A stretch of DNA of 64,000 nucleotides from Flavobacteriaceae bacterium PS02338 (GTDB taxonomy: Bacteria > Bacteroidota > Bacteroidia > Sphingobacteriales > Sphingobacteriaceae): positions 124,001-188,000 of the forward strand of contig JASCOD010000007.1 of assembly GCA_029959615.1 (NCBI GenBank). Direction: 5' to 3'. The notes below the pieces were generated by a model, which was not told the DNA's origin, searched no databases, and worked only from the letters and a program-made list of their open reading frames with translations. A program made the translations under genes and the position numbers. Shown in pieces: positions 36,656 to 46,246 of the stretch (position 1 is its first letter; each line of letters opens with the position of its first letter).

Positions 36656-38554
36656 ATGAACAGGAAGGTAATTCTTAAATTTATTCTTATCTCTATATTT
36701 CTGAACAGTTTTTTTATCATTGGTTACGCCCAAAAAAAACACACGTTCGAAATAAAAGATGGACATTTTTTCTACGATAGAAAGCCTGTTCAGCTTATTT
36801 CGGGAGAAATGCATTATCCGCGTATTCCTCACCAATACTGGCGTCACAGATTTAAGATGTTGAAAGCAATGGGATTAAATACTGTTGCGACCTATGTATT
36901 CTGGAACGCACATGAAACTGAAAGTGGCCAATGGGATTTTTCAGAAGATAAAAATCTACGTCGTTATATTGAAATTGCTGGCGAAGAGGGGTTACATGTT
37001 ATCCTGCGCCCAGGACCTTATGCTTGTGCAGAATGGGAATTTGGTGGGTATCCGTGGTGGTTGCAAAAAGTAGAAAAATTAGAATTGCGTAGCGATAATG
37101 CTGCATTTTTAGCTCATACAAAGAATTATATCAAGCGTTTATATCAGGAAATTGGCGATTTGCAAGTTACAAAAGGTGGACCGATTGTAATGGTGCAGGT
37201 GGAGAACGAATTTGGTTCTTATGCGTCTCAGCGAAAAGATATTCCGTTAGAGCAACATCGAAAATATAACCAAAAAATAAAAGATCAATTGGTTGAAGTT
37301 GGGTTTGATGTGCCTTTTTTTACTTCTGATGGAACTTGGTTGTTCGATGGAGGAGCTATTGACGGCGTGCTGCCAACGGCAAATGGAGAGGGAAATATCT
37401 CCAACCTAAAAAAGGCAGTTGATCAGTACCATAGTGGTAAAGGGCCCTATATGGTTGCCGAGTTTTATCCTGGCTGGTTAGCACATTGGGCAGAACCTCA
37501 TCCAGCCATAGATGCGTCTATCATTGCTCGTAAAACAGAAGAATATCTGCAAAATGATATATCTTTTAATTTATATATGGCTCATGGAGGAACAAATTTT
37601 GCCTTTACAAGTGGCGCCAATTATGATAAAAAACATGGCATCCAGCCTGATCTTACGAGTTACGATTATGATGCGCCTATCAGTGAGGCTGGTTGGGTAA
37701 CACCTAAGTTTGATTCGCTGCGTAACGTGATTAAAAAATATGCTAAATATAATATTCCAGCTGTTCCTACACCTAATAAGGTAATTGAAATACCGGCTGT
37801 TAAATTAACAAAGGTTGCAGATGTTTTAAGTATGCTGCAGAAACAGAAAGCTGTTCAGCACAATACGCCGCTTACCTTTGAACAACTCAATCAGGGATAT
37901 GGTTACGTATTGTATTCCCGAAAGTTCAATCAACCTATTTCTGGGGAATTAAATGTTCCAGGCTTACGTGATTATGCAGTTGTATATGTTAACGGCGAAA
38001 AGGTTGGCGAGTTGAATAGATATGATAATCAGTATGCTATTGCAGTAGATATTCCATTTAATTCTACACTTGAAATTTTGGTAGAAAATATGGGAAGAAT
38101 TAATTACGGAGCTGAAATAGTTCATAATACTAAAGGAATTATACAGCCTGTTACCATTAATAACATAGCGCTAGAGGGGAACTGGGAAATGTACAAATTA
38201 TCAATGGAGCAATCTCCTGTTTTGGATAATCTTTCAAAATCTGATGTCTATAATTTAGGGGACGCAAAGGCTAATGCGTTAAAGGGAAGGCCAGCTTTTT
38301 ATGAAGGTGCTTTTACTCTTTCTGAAATAGGAGATACTTTTCTTAATATGGAAGATTGGGGTAAAGGAATTGTTTTTGTGAACGGGAAAAACTTAGGTCG
38401 CTACTGGCAGGTGGGGCCTCAGCAAACTTTGTTTGTACCGGGCGTATGGCTCAAAAAGGGAGAAAACAAGATTATAGTTTTTGAACAGATCAATGATAAA
38501 TTGAAAACAGTTGTCGGTACTACCAAAGTTGCGGTTTTAAACAAATTGAAATAA
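36656..38554 (+). CDS. GH35 beta-galactosidase, exported
   Basis: A 632-residue GH35 enzyme with an N-terminal signal peptide ending around IGYAQ. The TIM barrel has ISGEMHYPRIPHQYW, the acid/base in QVENEFGSY (Glu185) and the nucleophile in MVAEFYPGW (Glu269). C-terminal beta-sandwich domains include LGRYWQVGPQQTLFVPG, the family's galactose-binding jelly roll. It would remove terminal beta-linked galactose from antennae of complex N-glycans in the periplasm. It is the first of a closely packed enzyme run; the GH29 gene starts 8 bp later. Confidence 0.94.
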   Translation: MNRKVILKFILISIFLNSFFIIGYAQKKHTFEIKDGHFFYDRKPVQLISGEMHYPRIPHQYWRHRFKMLKAMGLNTVATYVFWNAHETESGQWDFSEDKNLRRYIEIAGEEGLHVILRPGPYACAEWEFGGYPWWLQKVEKLELRSDNAAFLAHTKNYIKRLYQEIGDLQVTKGGPIVMVQVENEFGSYASQRKDIPLEQHRKYNQKIKDQLVEVGFDVPFFTSDGTWLFDGGAIDGVLPTANGEGNISNLKKAVDQYHSGKGPYMVAEFYPGWLAHWAEPHPAIDASIIARKTEEYLQNDISFNLYMAHGGTNFAFTSGANYDKKHGIQPDLTSYDYDAPISEAGWVTPKFDSLRNVIKKYAKYNIPAVPTPNKVIEIPAVKLTKVADVLSMLQKQKAVQHNTPLTFEQLNQGYGYVLYSRKFNQPISGELNVPGLRDYAVVYVNGEKVGELNRYDNQYAIAVDIPFNSTLEILVENMGRINYGAEIVHNTKGIIQPVTINNIALEGNWEMYKLSMEQSPVLDNLSKSDVYNLGDAKANALKGRPAFYEGAFTLSEIGDTFLNMEDWGKGIVFVNGKNLGRYWQVGPQQTLFVPGVWLKKGENKIIVFEQINDKLKTVVGTTKVAVLNKLK

Positions 38555-38562
38555 AGTATAGC

Positions 38563-40464
38563 ATGAGTATCATGAATAATAAGAATGTTTGCCTGTTTTC
38601 GGTAGCACTACTTACAGCTTTGTTTTTTTCGTGTAAGAACATAGGCTCGGTAGCTCCTCCTCAACCGTATGGAGCTATTCCTTCTAAACCTCAAATGGAG
38701 TGGCAAAAGATGGAGTACTACATGTTTGTCCATTTCGGTCCAAATACATTTACTGATATGGAATGGGGAAATGGGAAAGAAGATCCAAAAATTTTCAACC
38801 CTTCGGCATTGGATTGCCGTCAATGGGCGGCAACAGCAAAAGCTGCGGGAATGAAGGCAATTATCATTACGGCTAAACACCATGATGGTTTCTGCCTTTG
38901 GCCCAGTAAATACAGTACACATACAGTCAAAGAAAGCCCTTGGAAAAATGGTAAGGGAGATGTGCTGAAAGAACTTTCGGCGGCTTGTAAGGAATATGGT
39001 CTTAAGTTTGGCGTATATCTTTCACCTTGGGATCGTAACCATCCCGCTTACGGCACACCAGAATACAATCAGATTTTTGCAAATACTTTATCAGAAGTGT
39101 TGTCTAATTATGGAGATGTGTTTGAGGTTTGGTTCGATGGTGCCAACGGAGAAGGTCCCAATGGTAAACGGCAGGAATACGACTGGGACTTGTTTAGAAG
39201 CACAGTGTATAAACATCAACCCAATGCAGTTATATTTAGTGATGTTGGTCCCGGTTGTCGTTGGATAGGAAATGAGGCAGGCTTTGCGGGCGAAACAAAT
39301 TGGTCGCGACTGAATGTTAAAGGCTTTGCTCCCGGTCGTTCTCCAGCTTTAGATACTTTAAATTCAGGTAATAGATATGGAGCAGCATGGGTGCCAGGAG
39401 AGACCGATGTGTCCGTACGTCCAGGATGGTTTCATAGTAAAGCCACAAATGGTAAGGTAAAGTCTATAGATGAGCTGTTAGGCATTTATTTCGCTTCAGT
39501 TGGTCGTAATTCCAATCTTTTGCTCAATGTTCCAGCAGATCAGAGAGGGTTAATTCATACCAATGATTCACTTCGCTTAATGGAAGTGAAACAGGCTTTA
39601 GGGCAATCTTTCGAGAAGAATTTGGCAGCGGATAAAAAAGCAGTTTCAAAAACCGTAAGAGGAAACAGCGATAAGTACGCCGCAGCAAATTTGTTGGATG
39701 GTGATTACGATTCTTATTGGGCAACAGATGATGATGTACTTACCGCTGCTGTGGAAATAGATTTACGTAGCAGCGTGGATGTGAATACCGTATTATTGCA
39801 GGAGTATATTCCCTTGGGGCAAAGAGTTGCTCGTTTCAATATAGAAGTATGGAATACAAACAAAAATGTTTGGGAACAGGTAGCTGAAGCGACCACTATT
39901 GGTTACAAGCGTATCATCAGATTTAAAACTCGTCAAACCAATAAATTAAGGTTAAACATATTAGAGTCTTTGGCATGCCCTGTACTTAATAATGTTGGCG
40001 TGTATCATTTGCCAGAAGCGTATTTGCCTAAGGAAGCAAAGCAACAAGTTATGGTGAACGAAAAAGGAGATTTACCTGTAGCTCAATGGAAAATCCTGTC
40101 GCCTGCGCTTAGCAATGTTGCTGAAATTATAGATGGCAAAGGATCTTCGATCGCTGTAAGCTTTAAGGAGGCAATCATTATTGATATGGGAGTTGAGAAT
40201 AACTTTAAAGGCTTTTTTTATGTGCCTGAAGCTAAGGTGGCTGCTTCTAATATTGCTCGTTATAATTTGATGGTGAGTAGCGATGGTAAAAATTGGAAAG
40301 CGTTGAAGACTAATGCGATGTTCAATAATATCCGCAATAATCCCATTAGGCAAAATCAGTTTTTTGAAAATCCTGTAAAAGGTCGTTACATCAAACTAGA
40401 ACCATTGGAGTTGACAAATCAGTCTGACAAATATCTGATTGCAGAGATCGGACTTATTAAATAG
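38563..40464 (+). CDS. GH29 alpha-L-fucosidase with discoidin domain
   Basis: A 633-residue lipoprotein (LFFSC; start at 38563, or ATG at 38572). The GH29 fold has MFVHFGPNTFTDMEWGNG, ITAKHHDGFCLWPS and the nucleophile in VWFDGANGEG (Asp192). MFVHFGPNTFTDMEWGNG points to the subfamily B branch, which prefers alpha-1,3/1,4 fucose on branched Lewis-type antennae; that is family knowledge, not shown here. The C-terminal part carries an F5/8-type discoidin domain (LLDGDYDSYWAT...) and a further beta-domain. It would strip fucose before galactosidase action. Confidence 0.92.
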   Translation: MSIMNNKNVCLFSVALLTALFFSCKNIGSVAPPQPYGAIPSKPQMEWQKMEYYMFVHFGPNTFTDMEWGNGKEDPKIFNPSALDCRQWAATAKAAGMKAIIITAKHHDGFCLWPSKYSTHTVKESPWKNGKGDVLKELSAACKEYGLKFGVYLSPWDRNHPAYGTPEYNQIFANTLSEVLSNYGDVFEVWFDGANGEGPNGKRQEYDWDLFRSTVYKHQPNAVIFSDVGPGCRWIGNEAGFAGETNWSRLNVKGFAPGRSPALDTLNSGNRYGAAWVPGETDVSVRPGWFHSKATNGKVKSIDELLGIYFASVGRNSNLLLNVPADQRGLIHTNDSLRLMEVKQALGQSFEKNLAADKKAVSKTVRGNSDKYAAANLLDGDYDSYWATDDDVLTAAVEIDLRSSVDVNTVLLQEYIPLGQRVARFNIEVWNTNKNVWEQVAEATTIGYKRIIRFKTRQTNKLRLNILESLACPVLNNVGVYHLPEAYLPKEAKQQVMVNEKGDLPVAQWKILSPALSNVAEIIDGKGSSIAVSFKEAIIIDMGVENNFKGFFYVPEAKVAASNIARYNLMVSSDGKNWKALKTNAMFNNIRNNPIRQNQFFENPVKGRYIKLEPLELTNQSDKYLIAEIGLIK

Positions 40465-40509
40465 TTAATTTTTAAACAAAGTATCGTTAAAAGAATAACT
40501 GTAGAAGTA

Positions 40510-41598
40510 ATGAAGAATAACTGTATTCACTTTATGTTTTTACTAAGCTTTTTGATAACAACAAAGGTTACCTACGCTCAGGATCTCAGCTGGCGAAAAG
40601 GAATATTAGTGGATGAATTTATTTATGATACTGCACCTTTTTCATCTGTACATGCTGCAACTATAGCAGAAACAAAGACAGGACTCATTACGGCCTTTTT
40701 TGGGGGGGAACACGAAGGGCACAAGAACGTAAGTATTTATGTAAGTAGGCAAGTGAAAAATAAATGGACAGCTCCCGTTAAAGTAGCAGATGGAGTGGTG
40801 AATGATACGCTAAGAAAAGCCTGTTATAACCCTGTCTTGTTTTATTATCCAGATGGAGAGCTGCTGTTATTTTATAAAGTTGGTAAAAATGTTCAGGATT
40901 GGACCGGACATTTGATTCGTTCTTTTGATGACGGATTAACTTGGTCTGCTCCTGAAAATTTGCCTAAAGGGTTTTTAGGACCTGTAAAGAACAAACCAGA
41001 ACTGATAAACAATAAGTTGCTTTGTCCTTCTAGTACAGAGAACAATGGCTGGCAGGTACATATAGAAATAACGGAAGACAGAGGGAAAACTTGGCGAAAA
41101 ACAGCGGCGATTAACAGTAAGCCATGGAATATTATTCAGCCAAGTATTTTAAAACTTAGGGATAAGCGTTTACAACTTGTTTGCCGTTCGCAAAATGAAC
41201 ATCTTATCTCATCTTTTTCTTCTGATAATGGTGAAACTTGGAGTGATCCGGTAGCATTATATCTTCCAAATAACAATTCGGGTACAGATGCGGTAACGCT
41301 TCGCAATGGAAAGCATTTGTTAGTTTACAATCATGTTGGGGTTAAAGAGAGTGCTTATGTGGAAAAAGCCCGTACACCACTTAATGTAGCCATTTCTGAT
41401 GATGGTATTACTTGGAAGGCAGCCGCAATATTAGAGGATTCTGTTATTGGAGAATATTCGTATCCATCGGTCATACAAGGACACGATGATACTGTTCATA
41501 TAGTTTATACATGGCGTAGAAAAAAAATCAAATACGTAAAAATTAATCCCTCTAAATTATCAGAAGAAAATATTACTAATTCTAAGTGGCCCGAATAA
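40510..41598 (+). CDS. BNR/Asp-box sialidase-like exported protein
   Basis: A 362-residue protein with signal peptide (LLSFLITTKVTYA) and a six-bladed propeller marked by Asp boxes: SFDDGLTW, TEDRGKTW, SSDNGETW and SDDGITW. The N-terminal strand SSVHAATIAETKTGLITAFFGG and FRIP-less opening place it in the BNR_2 branch rather than classical GH33. In this locus it could be the exo-sialidase capping step of complex N-glycan removal. Other BNR_2 proteins act on different sugars, so sialidase activity is probable but not proven. It lies between GH29 and GH20 with 45- and 27-bp gaps. Confidence 0.8.
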   Translation: MKNNCIHFMFLLSFLITTKVTYAQDLSWRKGILVDEFIYDTAPFSSVHAATIAETKTGLITAFFGGEHEGHKNVSIYVSRQVKNKWTAPVKVADGVVNDTLRKACYNPVLFYYPDGELLLFYKVGKNVQDWTGHLIRSFDDGLTWSAPENLPKGFLGPVKNKPELINNKLLCPSSTENNGWQVHIEITEDRGKTWRKTAAINSKPWNIIQPSILKLRDKRLQLVCRSQNEHLISSFSSDNGETWSDPVALYLPNNNSGTDAVTLRNGKHLLVYNHVGVKESAYVEKARTPLNVAISDDGITWKAAAILEDSVIGEYSYPSVIQGHDDTVHIVYTWRRKKIKYVKINPSKLSEENITNSKWPE

Positions 41599-41625
41599 TA
41601 ATAAATCATTGCTAAACCCATTTTT

Positions 41626-43905
41626 ATGTTGTTTAAGAAAATCAAACTTGTTGTTTTGTTGCTTTTTATAGCTTTAAAAGGCTTCTCGCAAAACAATTAT
41701 GCCCTTATTCCTTATCCTCAAAAGCTTTCGTTACTGAAAGGAAATTTTGTGTTCTCCCCAAAAAATAAAATTCAAATTTTGGCTGGACAAAAATTGGAAA
41801 ATGAGGTGTCTTATCTTCGTTCTGTTTTATCTCAATACAAAATAGAAACAGCTGTAAAATCAACGACATCACGTATCGAACTGAAATTGTCTGCGGATGT
41901 TAAAGGAGAAGAATCTTATCAGCTTCAGGTTAAACCAGGCATAATTGCTGTTACTGCCGCTACTCCTTCGGGCATTTTTTACGGGATACAAACTTTACAC
42001 CAGTTAATGGCCCTTAACAATATCGGAACTCATCAAAAACAAATACCGGCTCTCAGTATAAATGATCAACCAGCGTATAGTTGGCGAGGGTCGATGCTAG
42101 ATGTATCGAGGCATTTTTTCAATATGGACTACCTTAAAAGACACATTGATAGACTTGCTTTTTACAAGATCAATAAATTCCATTTTCACCTTACGGATGA
42201 TCAGGGCTGGCGTATAGAAATCAAAAAATATCCAGCGTTAACAGAAAAAGGTGCTTATCGTACTTTTAATAATCAGGACAGTGTATGTATGGAGCTGGCA
42301 AAAGAGAATCCTGATTTTGAGATCGACCCTCGTTTCATCAAAGTAAAAGATGGCAAGCAGCTCTATGGTGGATATTATACGCAGCAAGAATTGAGAGAAT
42401 TGGTAGCTTATGCAGCAGAACGTCATGTAGAAATTATTCCAGAAATTGATATGCCAGGACATATGATGGCTGGTATATCGGTTTTTCCTGAACTTGTTGA
42501 TGGGAAAATAGGCTGGGGTGAGTTGTTTTCTACACCACTTTGTCCGTGTAAAGAAGAGGTGTATACTTTCGTAGAGCATGTATTGAATGAAGTCATCTCA
42601 ATATTCCCTTCTAAATACATTCATATTGGCGCCGACGAAGTAGATAAGACAAGTTGGGAGAAATCTGAATTGTGTAAGGCAATGATGAAAAAAGAGGGAA
42701 TGAAGGATGTACACGAATTGCAAAGTTATTTTGTACACCGCGTGCAAGAAATGGTGGAAAAGAAAGGAAAAAAGGCTATCGCTTGGGATGATGCTTTGGA
42801 AGGAAAAATAAACTCAGATATTACGGTGATGTACTGGAGGGGATGGGTTTCTGGCGCACCGTTAAAGGCGGTACAAAATAATCATCCTGTGATTATGTCA
42901 CCTACTAATCCGCTCTACTTTGATACTTTTCCAGATAAAAGTTCGCTGAGAAATGTGTACAACATGAACGTTGTTTATGATGATATTCCTGCGGATAAAA
43001 CCCACTTAATTAAAGGTGCGCAAGCTAATTTATGGGCAGAAAAAGTTCCTTCAGAAAATAGAGCCGACTTTCTGTTATTCCCTCGTTTAACAGCTTTGTC
43101 AGAAAGATTGTGGACAAATAAAGATAAGTTTGAGGATTACAGTAACCGTTTGTTAGCTCATTATCCGGTATTGGATCAAATGAAGGTTGCTTATCGCTTA
43201 CCAGATTTATGTGGTTTTGCTTTAGAAAGTGTCTTTGTAAAAGATGCTGTTTTGGAAGTGAAAAATCCGTTAAAAGGAAAAAATATACATTACACACAAG
43301 ATGGTAGTACACCAACCACAAAATCACCTATTTTAAGTGGAAACTCTTTGGTGATCAATAAACCAACTAGTTTGAAATTTGCTCTTTTCAGTACTGGAGG
43401 AGCACAGTCTAAAGGAGATATTTATGCTGTTAACTATAAACAGTCAACTTTTGCTACCGCGATAAAACCTTCTGGAAAGCTAGCTAATGGTCTGTCTTGT
43501 GATTTCTATAAACAGCCTATAGATAAAGTGGCTAAAATATCCGGCAATCCAGATCAGCAATTTTTAGTTCAAAATATTGTTGTTCCAAAAGAAGCTAAAG
43601 CCCCGCAATTTGGTTTAAAGTACAATGGCTATATCGAAGTACCTGAAACGGGTATCTATACTTTCAATCTTACCTGCGATGATGGAGGCATGTTATATAT
43701 AGCCGACAGACTCGTGATAGACAATGAAGGACCTCACTCTCCGATAGAAAAAAGTGGTCAAGTAGCATTAGAGAAAGGCCTGCATCCTTTCCGTTTGGAT
43801 TTTGTAGAAGGTGGTGGCGGATATACGTTGTTGCTACAATATTCAAAAGTTGGCTGCGACGCAAAAAATATTCCCGACAGTTGGTTTCAACGTGAATTAA
43901 AATAA
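41626..43905 (+). CDS. GH20 beta-N-acetylhexosaminidase with PA14 domain
   Basis: A 759-residue exported enzyme (signal peptide to about ALKGFSQ). A GH20b domain (about 25-145) precedes the catalytic barrel with FHLTDDQGWRIEIKKYP, IPEIDMPGHM and the catalytic pair in HIGADEVD (Asp337, Glu338; substrate-assisted). After it comes a CHB_HEX-like segment (YTQDGSTPTTKSP), then a C-terminal PA14 domain (about 625-755; PETGIYTFNLTCDDGGMLYI). It would remove terminal beta-GlcNAc from antennae after galactose is gone. The next gene begins 4 bp later. Confidence 0.95.
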   Translation: MLFKKIKLVVLLLFIALKGFSQNNYALIPYPQKLSLLKGNFVFSPKNKIQILAGQKLENEVSYLRSVLSQYKIETAVKSTTSRIELKLSADVKGEESYQLQVKPGIIAVTAATPSGIFYGIQTLHQLMALNNIGTHQKQIPALSINDQPAYSWRGSMLDVSRHFFNMDYLKRHIDRLAFYKINKFHFHLTDDQGWRIEIKKYPALTEKGAYRTFNNQDSVCMELAKENPDFEIDPRFIKVKDGKQLYGGYYTQQELRELVAYAAERHVEIIPEIDMPGHMMAGISVFPELVDGKIGWGELFSTPLCPCKEEVYTFVEHVLNEVISIFPSKYIHIGADEVDKTSWEKSELCKAMMKKEGMKDVHELQSYFVHRVQEMVEKKGKKAIAWDDALEGKINSDITVMYWRGWVSGAPLKAVQNNHPVIMSPTNPLYFDTFPDKSSLRNVYNMNVVYDDIPADKTHLIKGAQANLWAEKVPSENRADFLLFPRLTALSERLWTNKDKFEDYSNRLLAHYPVLDQMKVAYRLPDLCGFALESVFVKDAVLEVKNPLKGKNIHYTQDGSTPTTKSPILSGNSLVINKPTSLKFALFSTGGAQSKGDIYAVNYKQSTFATAIKPSGKLANGLSCDFYKQPIDKVAKISGNPDQQFLVQNIVVPKEAKAPQFGLKYNGYIEVPETGIYTFNLTCDDGGMLYIADRLVIDNEGPHSPIEKSGQVALEKGLHPFRLDFVEGGGGYTLLLQYSKVGCDAKNIPDSWFQRELK

Positions 43906-43909
43906 GAAA

Positions 43910-46243
43910 ATGAAAAAATATGCGCTTGTATTTGTTCTGTCTGTAAGCATAGTTGCTTTATATGGACAAAATGAAGTTAAATATAAGAATCCGAAATTAA
44001 GCTCTGATGTTCGTACATCTGATCTAATCAGTCGGATGACTTTAGCTGAGAAGATTGGTCAGTTACGTAGTCCTTTAGGCTGGGAAATGTATGATAAGAG
44101 AGGAAATACAGTTAACCATTCCAAAAAATACGAAAAGGAACTCGATTCGGCATATACAGGTATGTTTTGGGCAGTTTTCAGAGCTGATCCTTGGACTAAA
44201 AAGACTTTAGCTAACGGTCTAACCCCCGAGCTTGCTGCCAAATCTGCAAATGCCCTTCAGCGTTATGCACTAAAAAATACGCGTTTGGGTATTCCTGTAT
44301 TTCTGGCAGAAGAGGCTCCTCATGGGCATATGGCCATTGGTACTACTGTTTTTCCAACAGGTATAGGTCAGGCCTCTACTTGGAATACGGAGTTATTGCA
44401 ACAAATGGGAGCTGTTATTTCCAAGGAGATTCGCTTACAGGGTGGGCATATCAGTTACGGACCTGTAATTGATATTTCGAGAGATCCACGTTGGTCGAGA
44501 GTTGAAGAAACTTTTGGTGAAGATCATGTACTCAGTGCCAGTTTGGCTGCCGCTATTACCAAAGGCAACGGAGCTGGGCAATTGCATAAAGAATTGAGTA
44601 CCATCACCACATTGAAGCATTTTATTGCTTATGGAATACCAGAAGGTGGACACAACGGAAATTCGGCGATTGTTGGAAAAAGAGAATTGCATGAAGTTTT
44701 TTTACCTCCGTTTAAAGCGGCAATAGATGCTGGTGCCTTATCTGTGATGACAGCTTATAATTCTATAGATGGTATTCCTTGTACTTCTAATAAAGAATTG
44801 CTTACGAATTTATTGCGTGATAATTGGAATTATAAAGGTTTTACAATTTCTGATTTAATCAGTGTAGACGGATTAATGGAAAACCATCACGTTGCGGGAA
44901 GTCTTGAAGAAGCTGCCGCATTAGCGCTTAATGCGGGAGTAGATGTTGATTTAGGAGGTAACGCTTTTGCGAAATTGGAACAAGCTTTAAAGAATGGGCT
45001 AGTTAATGTTTCTGCTATTGATACTGCTGTTTATAGGGTATTAAAGTTGAAATTTGACATGGGTTTGTTTGACAATCCTTACGTAGATCCGAAAAAAGCA
45101 AAAGAAGGTGTACGCACAAAAGAACATATCGCATTAGCACATCAAGTAGCTCAGGAGTCGATAGTCTTGTTAAAGAACAAAAGCAATGTATTGCCTTTAG
45201 CTAAAAACTTAAAAGTTGCCGTTATTGGTCCTAATGCAGATAATCGCTATAATATGCTCGGCGATTATACAGCGCCACAAGAGGATGGAAATATTAAAAC
45301 GATACTGAATGGTATTCAATCGAAATTAAATCCTCAACAAATTACTTATGTAAAGGGATGTGCTATTCGCGACACAGCTGATGTAGAAATAGATAAAGCT
45401 GTCGCAGCAGCTAAGCAATCGGATGTAGTAGTTGTAGTTGTTGGAGGATCTAGCGCCAGAGATTTTAAAACTGATTACTTAGAAACTGGGGCAGCGGTAG
45501 TCTCTTCTCAAACCATAGGAGATATGGAAAGTGGTGAAGGGTTCGATAGAGCTACGCTTGATTTGTTAGGCAAACAACCAGAATTGCTAAAAGCATTAAA
45601 GAAAACGGGCAAGCCTTTAATTGTAGTGTACATTCAGGGAAGACCTTTAAACATGAATTGGGCAGACGAAAATGCCGATGCCTTAATAACAGCATGGTAT
45701 CCAGGGCAAGAGGGTGGAAACGCTGTTGCAGATGTGTTGTTCGGGGATTATAATCCAGCTGGTAGATTAGCTATCTCTATTCCTCGGTATGAAGGACAAT
45801 TGCCAGTATACTATAATAAGAAAAATCCTCGTGGACATGATTATGTAGAAATGTCTGCTGATCCGTTATATGCGTTCGGTTATGGATTAAGTTACACCCA
45901 ATTTGATTATACGGATATTAAAGTTGAACAAAAGGCGAAAGATAGTTTCGAAGTATCGTTCTCTTTAAAAAACACAGGTGCTAAAAGTGGCGACGAAGTA
46001 GTGCAACTCTATCTCAAAGACGAATTGGCTTCTGTTGTACAGCCTGTTAAACAACTTAAAGCTTTTAAGCGAGTACATCTTTTACCTCATCAAGAGCAAA
46101 GGTTGTCTTTTTTACTTACAGCTAAAGACTTGTCCATAATTAACCAAGATTTTAAAAGTGTTGTGGAGCCTGGAATATTTACAGTAATGATTGGTAGTGC
46201 ATCTAATCATATCAGGTTAACCAGTAAACTAGAAGTGAAATAA
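43910..46243 (+). CDS. GH3 beta-glycosidase (BglX-like), exported
   Basis: A 777-residue GH3 enzyme: signal peptide (VFVLSVSIVALYG), N-terminal barrel with SRDPRWSRVEETFGEDH and TTLKHFIAYGIPEGGHN, nucleophile in FTISDLISVDG (Asp315), a (alpha/beta)6 domain with VAVIGPNAD and a C-terminal fibronectin-III-like domain (QLYLKDELASVVQPVKQLKAF). Most relatives are beta-glucosidases or beta-xylosidases; within an N-glycan locus the target is not obvious. It may act on a plant-type or other decoration. The gene lies 4 bp after GH20 and 3 bp before the MFS gene. Confidence 0.9.
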   Translation: MKKYALVFVLSVSIVALYGQNEVKYKNPKLSSDVRTSDLISRMTLAEKIGQLRSPLGWEMYDKRGNTVNHSKKYEKELDSAYTGMFWAVFRADPWTKKTLANGLTPELAAKSANALQRYALKNTRLGIPVFLAEEAPHGHMAIGTTVFPTGIGQASTWNTELLQQMGAVISKEIRLQGGHISYGPVIDISRDPRWSRVEETFGEDHVLSASLAAAITKGNGAGQLHKELSTITTLKHFIAYGIPEGGHNGNSAIVGKRELHEVFLPPFKAAIDAGALSVMTAYNSIDGIPCTSNKELLTNLLRDNWNYKGFTISDLISVDGLMENHHVAGSLEEAAALALNAGVDVDLGGNAFAKLEQALKNGLVNVSAIDTAVYRVLKLKFDMGLFDNPYVDPKKAKEGVRTKEHIALAHQVAQESIVLLKNKSNVLPLAKNLKVAVIGPNADNRYNMLGDYTAPQEDGNIKTILNGIQSKLNPQQITYVKGCAIRDTADVEIDKAVAAAKQSDVVVVVVGGSSARDFKTDYLETGAAVVSSQTIGDMESGEGFDRATLDLLGKQPELLKALKKTGKPLIVVYIQGRPLNMNWADENADALITAWYPGQEGGNAVADVLFGDYNPAGRLAISIPRYEGQLPVYYNKKNPRGHDYVEMSADPLYAFGYGLSYTQFDYTDIKVEQKAKDSFEVSFSLKNTGAKSGDEVVQLYLKDELASVVQPVKQLKAFKRVHLLPHQEQRLSFLLTAKDLSIINQDFKSVVEPGIFTVMIGSASNHIRLTSKLEVK

Positions 46244-46246
46244 TTT

